Source: Lachnospiraceae bacterium NE2001 (lineage in GTDB: Bacteria; Bacillota; Clostridia; Lachnospirales; Lachnospiraceae). From it: a stretch of 64,000 nt of DNA. A program made the position numbers and the translations under genes. This document shows positions 17,147 to 25,846 of this stretch, piece by piece. The stretch lies in NCBI GenBank assembly GCA_900110635.1, contig FOEK01000016.1, positions 26,160-90,159 of the forward strand, written 5' to 3'. Below the pieces are notes generated by a model. The model made no database searches. It was not told the DNA's origin and was given only the letters and a program-made list of their open reading frames with translations. The stretch's first letter is position 1, and each line of letters starts with the position of its first letter.

Positions 17147-19189
17147 ATGGCAAAAAATCTAGTCATAGTTGAGTCACCTACAAAAGCTAAAACTATAAAG
17201 AAATATTTGGGTAAGAATTACGAGGTTATAGCATCAGAGGGACATATAAGAGACCTGCCCAAGAGCAGTATGGGAATCGATATCGAAAATGATTACGAAC
17301 CCCACTATATAACCATAAGGGGAAAGGGCGAGCTGCTTTCTACACTCAAGAAGGCCGTAAAGAAGTCTGATTTTGTATATCTCGCAACTGACCCTGACCG
17401 CGAGGGAGAGGCAATATCTTATCATCTCTCTGTGGCTCTTAAGCTTGAGGACAAGAAGTTCAAGCGTATATCATTTAACGAGATAACTAAAAGTGCGGTA
17501 AGCGCTTCTATAAAGAACGCCCGCGAGATAGATATGGACCTGGTGGATGCACAGCAGGCAAGACGTGTTGTTGACCGACTGGTTGGATACGAGATCAGCC
17601 CGCTTCTTTGGGAGAAGCTGGGCAAGAAGAGTCTTTCAGCAGGCCGTGTTCAGTCAGTAGCACTGAAGATGATCTCTGACAGAGAGAAGGAAATCGATGC
17701 ATTTATCCCAACAGAGTACTGGTCACTTGATGCACTGCTCACAGTGCCTGGTCAGAAGAAGAGCGCAAGCTTTACATTTAAAGGGGATATATCAAATGCT
17801 AAAGAGGCCGATGCTCTTAAGAAGAAGCTTGAGGGAGCTGACTTCGTTGTAACAGACATCAAGACCTCCTCAAGAACACAGAAGGCGCCAATGCCATTTA
17901 CCACAAGTACCCTGCAGCAGACCGCATCAAGCAGGCTGAACTTTTCCACATCAAAGACCATGCGAGTTGCACAGCAGCTTTACGAAGGCGTGGAGATAAA
18001 GGGCAAGGGCACTGTTGGCCTGATCACTTATCTGAGAACGGATTCAACTAGAATATCCGACGAGGCCGATGCACTGGCCCGCGAGCATATAAGACGTGTC
18101 TTTGGACCTGAGTACGAGGCTGAGGTTACTGAGCCTGCAAAGGAAACAAAGAAGAATATTCAGGATGCACACGAGGCTATCCGTCCAACAGACGTTGAGA
18201 TAACTCCTGCATCTCTGAAGGGAAATGTATCAAATGAGCAGTACAAGCTTTACAAGCTGATCTACGAGCGCTTCGTAGCAAGCCGTATGAAGCCTGCCCA
18301 GTACAGCATATTTACTGTAACAGTGACAGCAGCTGGCGAGACGCTGAAGGCATCAACCAGCAGCATCACATTTGCAGGTTATCAGAATATATACAGCACC
18401 GAGGAGGACAAGGCCAAGGCTGGAGTCAACCTCAGCGGGATCAAGAAGGACGACAAGCTCTCCCTCGATAAGATAGAGACCGTTCAACATTTCACAGAGC
18501 CACCTTCACACTATACAGAGTCACTTCTGGTTAGAACTATGGAGGAAAATGGTATCGGCCGTCCTTCAACCTATGCGCCTACTATTTCAACTCTCATCAC
18601 CAGACGTTACGTTGTGAAGGAGCAGAAGAACCTGTACATCACCGAGCTTGGTGAAGCAGTAAACAATGTGATGGAAAATGCGTTCCCAGAAATTGTGGAT
18701 GTTGAGTTCACAGCTAATATGGAGTCCCTTCTGGATAGCATCGGCGAGGGTGCCATTCAGTGGAAGGTTGTTGTAAGAAACTTCTATCCTGATCTGGAAA
18801 ATGAAATAAATCACGCGCAGGAAAATCTGGAGAAGATCAAGATTGCCGACGAAGTGAGCGAAGAGACCTGTGAGGAGTGCGGTGCACGTATGGTTATCAA
18901 ATACGGCGCTTATGGTAAGTTCCTGGCTTGTCCGAACTTCCCTAACTGCAGATTCACCATGCCTTACTATGAGAAGATAGGTGTCAGCTGTCCAGAGTGC
19001 GGCGGCGACCTGGTGAAGAAGATAACAAGGAAGGGTCGTCCGTTCTATGGCTGTATCAATTATCCGGATTGTGAGTTCACATCCTGGAACAGACCAGCTA
19101 CTCAGAAATGTCCACGCTGTGGCAAGTATATGATAATGAAGGGCAAGAAGACCGTCTGCTCCGACAAAGAGTGTGGCTACTCCGAATAA
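17147..19189 (+). CDS. topA: DNA topoisomerase I
   Basis: Type IA topoisomerase relaxing negative supercoils. 680 residues from ATG 17147 (MAKNLVIVESPTKAKTI), preceded by TTTGGAGGACGTA. The Toprim domain has the ESPTKA start and DPDREGEAI. The catalytic tyrosine is Y295 in GLITYLRTDSTR. Three C-terminal zinc fingers begin CEECG, CPECGG and CPRCG. The frame is open to 17057, but that start lies on the promoter. Confidence 0.96.
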   Translation: MAKNLVIVESPTKAKTIKKYLGKNYEVIASEGHIRDLPKSSMGIDIENDYEPHYITIRGKGELLSTLKKAVKKSDFVYLATDPDREGEAISYHLSVALKLEDKKFKRISFNEITKSAVSASIKNAREIDMDLVDAQQARRVVDRLVGYEISPLLWEKLGKKSLSAGRVQSVALKMISDREKEIDAFIPTEYWSLDALLTVPGQKKSASFTFKGDISNAKEADALKKKLEGADFVVTDIKTSSRTQKAPMPFTTSTLQQTASSRLNFSTSKTMRVAQQLYEGVEIKGKGTVGLITYLRTDSTRISDEADALAREHIRRVFGPEYEAEVTEPAKETKKNIQDAHEAIRPTDVEITPASLKGNVSNEQYKLYKLIYERFVASRMKPAQYSIFTVTVTAAGETLKASTSSITFAGYQNIYSTEEDKAKAGVNLSGIKKDDKLSLDKIETVQHFTEPPSHYTESLLVRTMEENGIGRPSTYAPTISTLITRRYVVKEQKNLYITELGEAVNNVMENAFPEIVDVEFTANMESLLDSIGEGAIQWKVVVRNFYPDLENEINHAQENLEKIKIADEVSEETCEECGARMVIKYGAYGKFLACPNFPNCRFTMPYYEKIGVSCPECGGDLVKKITRKGRPFYGCINYPDCEFTSWNRPATQKCPRCGKYMIMKGKKTVCSDKECGYSE

Positions 19190-19190
19190 A

Positions 19191-19230
19191 GGCTTCCCCT
19201 TGAGATGAAGCTGACTGATGAGGTGTCCAG
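19191..19230. repeat. CTTCCCCTTGAG...GATGAGGTGTC repeat (copy 2, short)
   Basis: Shares CTTCCCCTTGAGA and TGATGAGGTGTCC with copies at 86 and 28657 but lacks most of the middle hairpins. It sits immediately after the topA stop. Confidence 0.5.
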
Positions 19231-19281
19231 TAAGCTTTCGAATAAGAGGGATATTTGCTGTCAGATAAGCACAATAATTGC

Positions 19282-19310
19282 TTGTCATAGATTTGAATAT
19301 ATGATACTAT
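19282..19310 (+). promoter_or_regulatory. Promoter with extended -10
   Basis: TTGTCA (19282-19287), 17 bases, TACTAT (19305-19310), with TG one base before the -10. Transcription should start near 19317, inside the hairpin that follows. Confidence 0.55.
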
Positions 19311-19313
19311 AAC

Positions 19314-19349
19314 TTGCGGAGTTGATTTACATAACTCCGCAATTTTTTT
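19314..19349 (+). terminator. Strong hairpin plus T7 at the promoter exit
   Basis: TTGCGGAGTT (19314-19323) pairs perfectly with AACTCCGCAA (19333-19342), followed by seven T. It has terminator architecture, but sits 4 bases after the -10 box and upstream of the gene at 19368. It may terminate read-through from topA, or form a 5' stabilising hairpin on the new transcript. Confidence 0.65.
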
Positions 19350-19367
19350 GAAGAAGAGGTTTTAGTT

Positions 19368-20405
19368 ATGAGTGTAACAGTAATTGTATTAATTATCATT
19401 GGCGTCATCATTATCGCTGCCAGCTATGCGCTAACAACCGACGAGATAAAGGATGCTGTCAATCCAAATGTTCAGTCCGAGCTTTCAGATGCAGACAAGA
19501 AGCATCTCGACAAGCTGGTAGATGATCATATGAAGGAGTACAGCAAGAAGAAGGTTAAGGAAACTGTTGGCGAGACAGTAAAGAACCTGGTAAATGAGAA
19601 CGCTGGTAAGATAGATGAGCGTGCAACTGAGGACACTCAGAAGCTTGAGCAGTACTACAACGAAGTGACTGCAGATATAAACTCCAACAAGACTGAGCTT
19701 GAGGACCTTCTTAAGAAGATTGGCGACAAGGAGAAGGAGTTCAAGACATCTATAAAGGTTGTTGATGAGTACAAGGAAGGTCTTGCAAAGATCAAGACTG
19801 AGCTCACATCCATCGAAGAGAGAGTAGATGCAAAGAAGGCTGAACTTGAGCAGCTTATCGAAAAAACTGATTCATCTACTGCTGCAGCAACAAAGGCAGC
19901 TGATTCTGCAATGGCAGCAGCTCAGAATGTTGCAAATGCTACAGCGGCTTATAAGAATGTTCCAGTTTCTGCTGCAGATGCTGCTGAACCGATCGTACAT
20001 AATTCAGAAGGCGATACAGAGGTCCTTCGTGGACCTGTTATGGATATGAATCAGTTCGATGACAGTCAGAAAGAACCAAAGAAGTTTAATAAGAAGAACA
20101 AGAAGAATAAGAAAAACAAGAAGGGAGCTGAACCTGCACAGGAGGCAGCAGAGACAGCTAATGAAGAGCCAGCTGGTAACGCTGAAGCTGCTCCACAGGA
20201 AGCTGATTCAAAGAATAGTTCCAACGCAGAAACTCCTGAGCTTGACGAGATACTTCAGGCAGAAGGCATCAGCCTTACAGAGGGAGACACTGTTGGAAAC
20301 ATTATGGAGATGTTTAACGCAGGCTTCAGTATTATCGAGATATCCAAGGTACTCGGTATCGGCGTAGGCGAAGTAAAGGCCGTAATCGACAAACAGCAAG
20401 GTTAA
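19368..20405 (+). CDS. Membrane-anchored coiled-coil protein, DUF6115/SwrB-like C-terminus
   Basis: 345 residues: one N-terminal membrane helix (residues 3-21), then a long charged coiled coil (about 40-150), an Ala-rich helix, a Lys/Asn run (KKNKKNKKNKK) with an Ala/Glu linker, and a C-terminal helix-turn-helix-like end, GFSIIEISKVLGIGVGEVKAV. The last feature resembles the DUF6115 tail of SwrB-like proteins, so a swarming/flagellar or envelope role is possible but unproven. The start follows GAAGAGGTTTTAGTT. Confidence 0.6.
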   Translation: MSVTVIVLIIIGVIIIAASYALTTDEIKDAVNPNVQSELSDADKKHLDKLVDDHMKEYSKKKVKETVGETVKNLVNENAGKIDERATEDTQKLEQYYNEVTADINSNKTELEDLLKKIGDKEKEFKTSIKVVDEYKEGLAKIKTELTSIEERVDAKKAELEQLIEKTDSSTAAATKAADSAMAAAQNVANATAAYKNVPVSAADAAEPIVHNSEGDTEVLRGPVMDMNQFDDSQKEPKKFNKKNKKNKKNKKGAEPAQEAAETANEEPAGNAEAAPQEADSKNSSNAETPELDEILQAEGISLTEGDTVGNIMEMFNAGFSIIEISKVLGIGVGEVKAVIDKQQG

Positions 20406-20445
20406 CATAATAATGTGCAATGGGGACAGACCCCACTGCACATTC
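20403..20445. repeat. TGTGCA-type dispersed palindromic repeat (copy 2)
   Basis: GTTAACATAATAATGTGCAA is followed by a palindrome in which GTGCAATGGGG faces CCCCACTGCAC around ACAGA. It overlaps the last codons of the preceding gene, as copy 1 does after the DUF1015 gene. Confidence 0.65.
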
Positions 20446-20479
20446 TGGTGAATATATATTCGAGGAGTTAGATTAGATT

Positions 20480-21241
20480 ATGAATAGAAAATATTTATTA
20501 CGTGGAATTGGTATCGGACTGATACTTGGTGCCGGAATAACCTATGCTGCATTTGTAACAGGACCACAGAAAGATATGCAGGGAAATGCAACTGTTGCTG
20601 AGTCAACAGAAGAAGCAGCTGTTAATGAAGATGATAATGTGAAAGAGGTTACCACCGAGGAAAAGACAACTGACGAGAAGACTACAGAGGAGAAGACCAC
20701 CGAAACTACAACTGAAGCAACAGAGACAGAGGCTGAGGAGGCAACAACCGAGGAGAAGACAACCGAGGCAACAACCGAGGAGAAGACAACCGAGGCAACA
20801 ACCGAGGAGAAGACAACCGAGGCAACAACCGAGGAGAAGACAACCGAGGCAACAACTGAGGAGAAGACAACCGAGGCAACAACCGAAGAGAAGACAACTG
20901 AGGCAACAACCGAAGAGAAGACAACTGAGGCAACAACCGAGGAAAAGACAACTGAGGCTGCAAAAGAAGAAACAACTGAGACTGCAAAAGAAGAAACAAC
21001 AGAAGCTGAGAAGGATACCAAGAAGTCTGGCACTGTAAAGATCACAGTAACATCCGGTATGACATCAGAGACAGTATCACAGCTCCTTGAAGATGCAGGC
21101 CTTGTAAAGTCAGCAACAGAGTACAACACCTGGCTTATCGAGAAGGGTTATGACTCAAAGCTTCACATTGGAGATTTCGAGATCAAGTCCGGAGCGTCCA
21201 AAGAGGAAATTGCTAAGACAATTATGACACAAGGTAAATAA
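20480..21241 (+). CDS. Membrane protein with Thr/Glu repeat linker and MltG/YceG-like LysM domain
   Basis: 253 residues: an N-terminal membrane helix (about 5-27, GIGIGLILGAGITYAAF), a long TTEEK-rich linker and a C-terminal domain (VKITVTSGMTSETVSQLLEDAGLV...GDFEIKSGASKEEI) that matches the LysM-like N-terminal part of endolytic transglycosylase MltG. The catalytic domain is absent, so it probably binds rather than cuts peptidoglycan. The linker would span the wall. The start follows CGAGGAGTTAGATTAGATT. Confidence 0.7.
   Translation: MNRKYLLRGIGIGLILGAGITYAAFVTGPQKDMQGNATVAESTEEAAVNEDDNVKEVTTEEKTTDEKTTEEKTTETTTEATETEAEEATTEEKTTEATTEEKTTEATTEEKTTEATTEEKTTEATTEEKTTEATTEEKTTEATTEEKTTEATTEEKTTEAAKEETTETAKEETTEAEKDTKKSGTVKITVTSGMTSETVSQLLEDAGLVKSATEYNTWLIEKGYDSKLHIGDFEIKSGASKEEIAKTIMTQGK
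20741..20956 (+). repeat. 27-bp tandem repeat encoding eight copies of ATTEEKTTE
   Basis: Eight uninterrupted units of nine codons, beginning GCAACAACCGAGGAGAAGAC. Third-position differences (CCGAGG, CTGAGG, CCGAAG) mark older and younger units. Copy number is likely to vary between strains. Confidence 0.9.
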
Positions 21242-21242
21242 A

Positions 21243-21286
21243 AAAAATCGACAGATGGGACGGTTCTCATCTGTCGATTTTTGTTA
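21243..21286 (+). terminator. Terminator built around a GGGACGGTTCTC repeat
   Basis: AAAAATCGACAGATG (21243-21257) pairs perfectly with CATCTGTCGATTTTT (21268-21282). The 10-base loop is GGACGGTTCT, the core of the dispersed family. It works as a bidirectional terminator. Confidence 0.85.
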
Positions 21287-21296
21287 TAAAAAGGGC

Positions 21297-21325
21297 TTGC
21301 AATAAGGATTCTTATATGCTAATAT
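21297..21325 (+). promoter_or_regulatory. rpsB promoter, extended -10
   Basis: TTGCAA (21297-21302), 17 bases, TAATAT (21320-21325), with TGC directly before the -10. A strong promoter is expected for ribosomal protein S2. Confidence 0.7.
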
Positions 21326-21331
21326 ACCCTT

Positions 21332-21470
21332 TGCGGCTCTAGGCGTAGTGCCGTAAGAATATACATGTGGATTTAAACAGTTCGGTGCCGCTGGCTCAGT
21401 AAATGTGAAAAGAAGATACATTTATGGCGGTTTACATGTTTAAAAGGAAGTCCACAGAAGAATAAACCAG
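21332..21470 (+). promoter_or_regulatory. Structured 5' leader of rpsB
   Basis: About 145 untranslated bases separate the promoter from rpsB. GTGGATTTAAACA (21367-21379) can pair with TGTTTAAA...TCCAC (21437-21455) to close a domain holding smaller hairpins around GGTGCCGCTGGC and TATGGCGG. A long closed domain ahead of a ribosomal-protein operon suggests autogenous control by S2, but I do not recognise a named RNA family with certainty. Confidence 0.45.
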
Positions 21471-21480
21471 GAGGTGTAAT

Positions 21481-22245
21481 ATGAGCGTTATTTCAATGAA
21501 ACAGTTACTCGAGGCAGGTGTTCACTTCGGTCACCAGACAAGAAGATGGAACCCTAAGATGGATGAATTCATCTACACAGAGAGAAATGGTATCCACATC
21601 ATCGATCTTCAGAAGACAGTTGGTAAGATGGATGAGGCTTACAAAGCTGTATTTGATGCAGTAGCAAACGGTGGTACAGTTCTTTTCGTAGGTACAAAGA
21701 AGCAGGCACAGGATTCAATCCAGTCAGAGGCTGAGAGATGTGGTATGTATTTCGTTAACCAGAGATGGCTTGGTGGAATGCTCACAAACTTCAAGACAAT
21801 TCAGTCAAGAATTGAGACACTTAAGAAGTATAAGAAGATGGAAGAAGACGGTACATTTGACGTTCTTCCTAAGAAGGAAGTTGTTAACATCAAGAAGCAG
21901 ATGGAGAAGCTCCAGAAGAACCTTGGTGGTATCGAGGGTATGAAGAGACTTCCTGATATCATTTTCGTAGTAGATCCTCACAAGGAGAGAATCTGTGTTC
22001 AGGAGGCACATGCACTTGGCATTCCTCTTATCGGTATCGCTGATACAAACTGCGATCCAGATGATCTCGATTATGTAATCCCTGGAAATGATGACGCTAT
22101 CCGTGCAGTAAAGCTTATCGTTGCTAAGCTCGCTGATGCAGTTATCGAGGCAAATGAGGGTTATACAGCTACTGAGACTGAAGAGGCTGAGGAAGTAGAA
22201 GCAGCTGAAGAGGCAGTTGAGGCAGCAGCAGAGGATGCTGAGTAA
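21481..22245 (+). CDS. rpsB: Ribosomal protein S2
   Basis: 30S subunit protein. 254 residues beginning [27 protein letters not shown], the S2 signature, with [12 protein letters not shown] and [12 protein letters not shown] in the body. The C-terminal 25 residues are an acidic Glu/Ala tail. The start follows CAGGAGGTGTAAT. tsf follows 75 bases later, the usual rpsB-tsf pair. Codon usage is strongly optimised. Confidence 0.97.
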   Translation: MSVISMKQLLEAGVHFGHQTRRWNPKMDEFIYTERNGIHIIDLQKTVGKMDEAYKAVFDAVANGGTVLFVGTKKQAQDSIQSEAERCGMYFVNQRWLGGMLTNFKTIQSRIETLKKYKKMEEDGTFDVLPKKEVVNIKKQMEKLQKNLGGIEGMKRLPDIIFVVDPHKERICVQEAHALGIPLIGIADTNCDPDDLDYVIPGNDDAIRAVKLIVAKLADAVIEANEGYTATETEEAEEVEAAEEAVEAAAEDAE

Positions 22246-22320
22246 TTACATTTTACAAAAATAAGTAATTACATCCTTTGATAAGGTGAAATGATATTAG
22301 AATAATAGGAGGATAAACAA

Positions 22321-23421
22321 ATGGCTATTACAGCAGCAGACGTAAAGAAACTTAGAGAGATGACAGGCGCTGGTATGATGGACTGTAAGAAGGCTCTTAC
22401 AGAGACAGACGGCGATTTCGATGCAGCAGTAGATTTCCTTCGTAAGAAGGGTCTTGCAACAGCTGAGAAGAAGGCTGGTAGAATCGCAGCTGAAGGTATC
22501 GTAGCAACTGTTGTTTCAGATGATGATAAGACAGCAACAATTATTGAGGTTAACTCAGAGACAGACTTCGTAGCAAAGAACGAGAAGTTCCAGACATACG
22601 TAAATGGTCTTGCAACACAGATCAACGGTGGCGACTATGCAGATATGGCAGCATTTCTTGCATCAACATCAGCTATCGATGGTTCAGCTACAGTTGAAGA
22701 TTATCACAAGTCAATGATCGCTACAATCGGTGAGAACCTTACAATTCGTCGTTTCGAGAAGGTTACAGGCGATGTTGTAGTATCATATATCCATATGGGT
22801 GGTAAGATCGGTGTTCTTGTAAATGCAGAGTGCAATCAGCCATCAGATGATATTAAGGAAGCAATGAAGAACATTGCTATGCAGATCGCAGCTATGAATC
22901 CTTCATATGTAAAGAGAGATGAGATCTCTGCAGATGAGCTTGCTAAGGAAAAGGATATCATTATCGACAGCTCACTTGCTGATCCAGCTTCACTTCCAAA
23001 GCCAATCCTTAATGCAGTTATTACTGAAGCTTTAGAGAACAATAAGTGGGAAGATGCTGATAAGGCTGCTTACGAAGAGCAGAAGAACAACAAGTTCCTC
23101 TTCAACTTCCTTTCAGATGCAGCTGTTCAGGCTCTTAGAGATATCGCTGCTTCACACAAGGCTGAGTACCTTGAGAACAAGATCTTCGCTGGTCTTGTAG
23201 AGGGACGTTTCTCAAAGCATCTTAAGGAGATCTGCCTTGTAGATCAGACATATGTAAAGGCTGAGAACAAGGAGTCAGTTGCTCAGTACGTAGCACAGGT
23301 TGCTAAGGACAACGGCGTTAACTTTGGTATCAAGAGCTTCGTTCGTTTCGAGACAGGTGAAGGTCTTGAGAAGAAGAACGAGGACTTCGCAGCTGAGGTT
23401 GCTGCTCAGATGAACGCATAA
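22321..23421 (+). CDS. tsf: Elongation factor Ts
   Basis: Nucleotide-exchange factor for EF-Tu. The N-terminal UBA-like domain (VKKLREMTGAGMMDCKKAL) and the core TDFVAKNEKFQ motif are present, as are the HMGGKIGVLV and NPSYVKRDEI segments. At 366 residues it is longer than the roughly 280-300 of many bacteria; the extra sequence lies mainly in the second core region (ENNKWEDADKAAYEEQKNNKF and its surroundings). The start follows AGGAGGATAAACAA. Confidence 0.95.
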   Translation: MAITAADVKKLREMTGAGMMDCKKALTETDGDFDAAVDFLRKKGLATAEKKAGRIAAEGIVATVVSDDDKTATIIEVNSETDFVAKNEKFQTYVNGLATQINGGDYADMAAFLASTSAIDGSATVEDYHKSMIATIGENLTIRRFEKVTGDVVVSYIHMGGKIGVLVNAECNQPSDDIKEAMKNIAMQIAAMNPSYVKRDEISADELAKEKDIIIDSSLADPASLPKPILNAVITEALENNKWEDADKAAYEEQKNNKFLFNFLSDAAVQALRDIAASHKAEYLENKIFAGLVEGRFSKHLKEICLVDQTYVKAENKESVAQYVAQVAKDNGVNFGIKSFVRFETGEGLEKKNEDFAAEVAAQMNA

Positions 23422-23426
23422 GACTT

Positions 23427-23459
23427 AAAAAAGTGCTTGATTTTCAAGCACTTTTTTGT
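23427..23459 (+). terminator. Terminator of rpsB-tsf
   Basis: AAAAAAGTGCTTGA pairs perfectly with TCAAGCACTTTTTT across a three-base loop. Strong and bidirectional. Confidence 0.9.
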
Positions 23460-23492
23460 TATTATTCTTTAGAACTTAATAATACTTACTAG

Positions 23493-23526
23493 AGTGGGTT
23501 CGGGTTCCGAATCCACTTTTGTTTTT
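23493..23526 (+). terminator. Second terminator-like hairpin before rimP
   Basis: GTGGGTTCGG and CCGAATCCAC form a 10-bp stem (one G-U) with a GTT loop, then TTTTGTTTTT. It may back up the tsf terminator or attenuate entry into the rimP operon. A GAGAACCGTCCCC dispersed repeat (23527-23556) follows directly and ends at the rimP ribosome site. Confidence 0.6.
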
Positions 23527-23564
23527 GAAAGACGGAGAACCGTCCCCTGTCTTTAGGAGAGATT

Positions 23565-24026
23565 ATGAAAAAACAGGATATTGAGAAGAGGACCGAGGAA
23601 CTGGTCCAGGACATTATTGCAGCTAACAACTTCGAACTCTGGGATGTGGAGTACGTGAAGGAAGGAAGCGATTACTACCTCAGGGTTTATGCAGATAAAG
23701 AGGGTGGCATTATGATAGACGACTGTGTCACCATCAGCAGGGCTCTGGAGGCTAAGCTGGATGCCGAAGACTTTATAGAGGAGGCCTACATACTGGAGGT
23801 CAGCTCCCCTGGTCTTACCAGAAAGCTGAAGAAGGAAAAGGACTACGAACGCAGCATCGGCAAGCTGGTTCTGGTCAAGCTCTACAAGGCCGAGAACGGT
23901 GCCAAGGAGTTTGTTGGTCGTCTTACTTACAATGATAGTGAATCACTGAAACTCGACGTTGACGGGAATGAAGTGGTATTAAATAAGAATAATATATCAA
24001 GCGCAAGACTTGAATATGAAGAGTAA
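23565..24026 (+). CDS. rimP: Ribosome maturation factor RimP
   Basis: 153-residue small-subunit assembly factor. Recognised by FELWDVEYVKEGSDYYLRVYADKEGG, the VTISRALEAKLD segment and LEVSSPGLTRKL. It starts the classic rimP-nusA-ylxR-infB-rbfA cluster. The AGGAGA ribosome site at the end of the dispersed repeat serves this start. Confidence 0.94.
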   Translation: MKKQDIEKRTEELVQDIIAANNFELWDVEYVKEGSDYYLRVYADKEGGIMIDDCVTISRALEAKLDAEDFIEEAYILEVSSPGLTRKLKKEKDYERSIGKLVLVKLYKAENGAKEFVGRLTYNDSESLKLDVDGNEVVLNKNNISSARLEYEE

Positions 24027-24040
24027 AAAGGGAGGATGAA

Positions 24041-25270
24041 ATGACAGAGATAATTGAGGCTTTAAATAAGCTGGAAAAGGAAAAGGGTATCTCAAAGGAG
24101 GTAATGATAGACGCAATCGAGAAGGCTATCATTTCAGCTTGTGAAAAGGATTTTGGAAAGGATGCCGTAAAGGCTGTTATGGACCCTGAGTCAGGCGAGA
24201 TCACAGTTACAGCACCAAAGCAGGTTGTTGATGAGATAAATGACCCTAATACCGATATTCTTATTGAGGATGCTAAGCACATTGATCCAGACTGTGAGCT
24301 GGATGATTTTGTAGAGTGCGAGATCAAGACCATCGATTTCGGTCGTATCGCTGCTCAGAAGGCTAGAGGCATCATCCTCCAGAGTCTTAAGGAAAACGAG
24401 CGTAAGGCTGTATATGATTACTTTAAGGATAAGGAAAATACCATCATTACCGGTATTGTACAGAGAAAGGTTGGCTACAATCTCAGCATCACACTTGATG
24501 ACAAGACTGAGACCATGCTCAACTCAAGAGAGATGATCCCAGGTGAGAGATACAACCCTGGAGACAGGATCAAGCTCTACATCGTATCTGTAAAGTTAAA
24601 TGATAAAGGCGGCTTCCGCATCATCACATCAAGAACACACCCTAACTTTGTTAACAGACTGTTCGAGCGTGAGGTTGCAGAGATCGAGGACGGAACAGTT
24701 GAGATCATGAACATTGCCCGTGAGGCTGGTTCACGTTCAAAGCTTGCTGTATGGTCAAATGACCCTGATGTTGATGCAGTAGGTGCATGCGTAGGTCTTA
24801 ACAGTATAAGAATCAATAACATTTTAGCTGATCTTGCAGATGAGAAGATCGATATCATTGAGTGGGACGAGGATCCTGCTGTATTTATCGAGAATGCACT
24901 TCGTCCAGCACCAGTTGTATCTGTTGATGTTGACGAGGAGACAGGCTTTGCAAGAGTTGTAGTTCCAGACGACAAGCTTTCACTTGCCATTGGTAAAGAG
25001 GGACAGAATGCCCGTCTTGCTGCTAAGCTTACAAACTTCAAGATTGATATCAAGAGTGAGAGCCAGGCAGCAGCTGAGGAAGCTGAGTACGAGGATGAAT
25101 ACGAAGAGTATGATGAAGATGAAATAACAGCTGTAACAGATGAGGATGTTGCTGCTGCTATCGAGGAAACTGAAGCAGAAGCTGCAGAGGCAGCTGAGGC
25201 TGATGAGACTGCAGAGGATGCAACTTCAGATGATGAGGCTCCAGCAGAGGAGAGTTCTGACGAGGAATAA
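24041..25270 (+). CDS. nusA: Transcription termination/antitermination protein NusA
   Basis: 409 residues: NusA N-terminal domain, S1 domain (IITGIVQRKVGYNLSITLDDK), two KH domains (SNDPDVDAVGACVGLNS; LSLAIGKEGQNARLAAKL) and an acidic Glu/Asp/Ala tail from about 345 in place of the proteobacterial C-terminal repeats. It binds RNA polymerase and nascent RNA. The ribosome site is GGGAGGATGAA, 14 bases after rimP. Confidence 0.96.
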   Translation: MTEIIEALNKLEKEKGISKEVMIDAIEKAIISACEKDFGKDAVKAVMDPESGEITVTAPKQVVDEINDPNTDILIEDAKHIDPDCELDDFVECEIKTIDFGRIAAQKARGIILQSLKENERKAVYDYFKDKENTIITGIVQRKVGYNLSITLDDKTETMLNSREMIPGERYNPGDRIKLYIVSVKLNDKGGFRIITSRTHPNFVNRLFEREVAEIEDGTVEIMNIAREAGSRSKLAVWSNDPDVDAVGACVGLNSIRINNILADLADEKIDIIEWDEDPAVFIENALRPAPVVSVDVDEETGFARVVVPDDKLSLAIGKEGQNARLAAKLTNFKIDIKSESQAAAEEAEYEDEYEEYDEDEITAVTDEDVAAAIEETEAEAAEAAEADETAEDATSDDEAPAEESSDEE

Positions 25271-25282
25271 TAAGGAGACAGC

Positions 25283-25846
25283 TTGAGTACTAAAAAGAAG
25301 AATATAGGACGTAAGCCTATGAGGCGCTGCGTGTGCTGTGAGGCTGAAAAGCCCAAGAGTGATATGACCAGGATCGTTGTGTCAGGCCGGAATACTGAGA
25401 TAGATTCAGTGGTGAAGGACGACAGCGGCAAACAGCACGGCCGGGGCGCTTACATTTGCAAAAATGAAATATGTATAGAGAAAGCGTATCAGGATGGCCT
25501 GATAGACGACGAGGTTCGCGCCCTCTGTTTAGAGGAGGCCGAGAAGTACAAGCTGAGTCTGCTTCCAATCGCTATGAAGGCCGGGGCAATTGCTGCCGGT
25601 GAGTATCAGTGCGAGGAGGCCATAAAGACAGGCGAGGCCGTGTTCGTTATCATTTCACAGGACGCATCAGACAATACGCGAAAGAAGTTTACGGATAAGT
25701 GCACATACTACCATATCCCTTATGTCATATACGGCAGGAAGACGGAGCTGGGGCAGCTTATCGGTAAGGCTGAACGTTCAGTTATAGCAGTTAAAAATCA
25801 GGATTTTGGTACTCAGTTTAGTATACGATTTGGAGGTAATGAATGA
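25283..25846 (+). CDS. YlxR (DUF448) - L7Ae-like fusion protein
   Basis: 187 residues. The N-terminal third is YlxR: KPMRRCVCCEAEKPKSDMTRIV and GRGAYICKN. The C-terminal part (from about residue 88, LSLLPIAMKAGAIAAGE, TDKCTYYHIPYVIYG) is an L7Ae/YlxQ RNA-binding fold. In many Firmicutes these are two adjacent genes; here they are one frame. It starts at TTG 25283 with AAGGAG five bases upstream. The stop overlaps the infB start by four bases. Confidence 0.88.
   Translation: MSTKKKNIGRKPMRRCVCCEAEKPKSDMTRIVVSGRNTEIDSVVKDDSGKQHGRGAYICKNEICIEKAYQDGLIDDEVRALCLEEAEKYKLSLLPIAMKAGAIAAGEYQCEEAIKTGEAVFVIISQDASDNTRKKFTDKCTYYHIPYVIYGRKTELGQLIGKAERSVIAVKNQDFGTQFSIRFGGNE

Noticed and set aside
20542..21129. 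195-residue minus-strand frame opposite the TTEEK protein
   Set aside because: A shadow of the 27-bp tandem repeat (SSVVASVVF...) with no start site or other signal.
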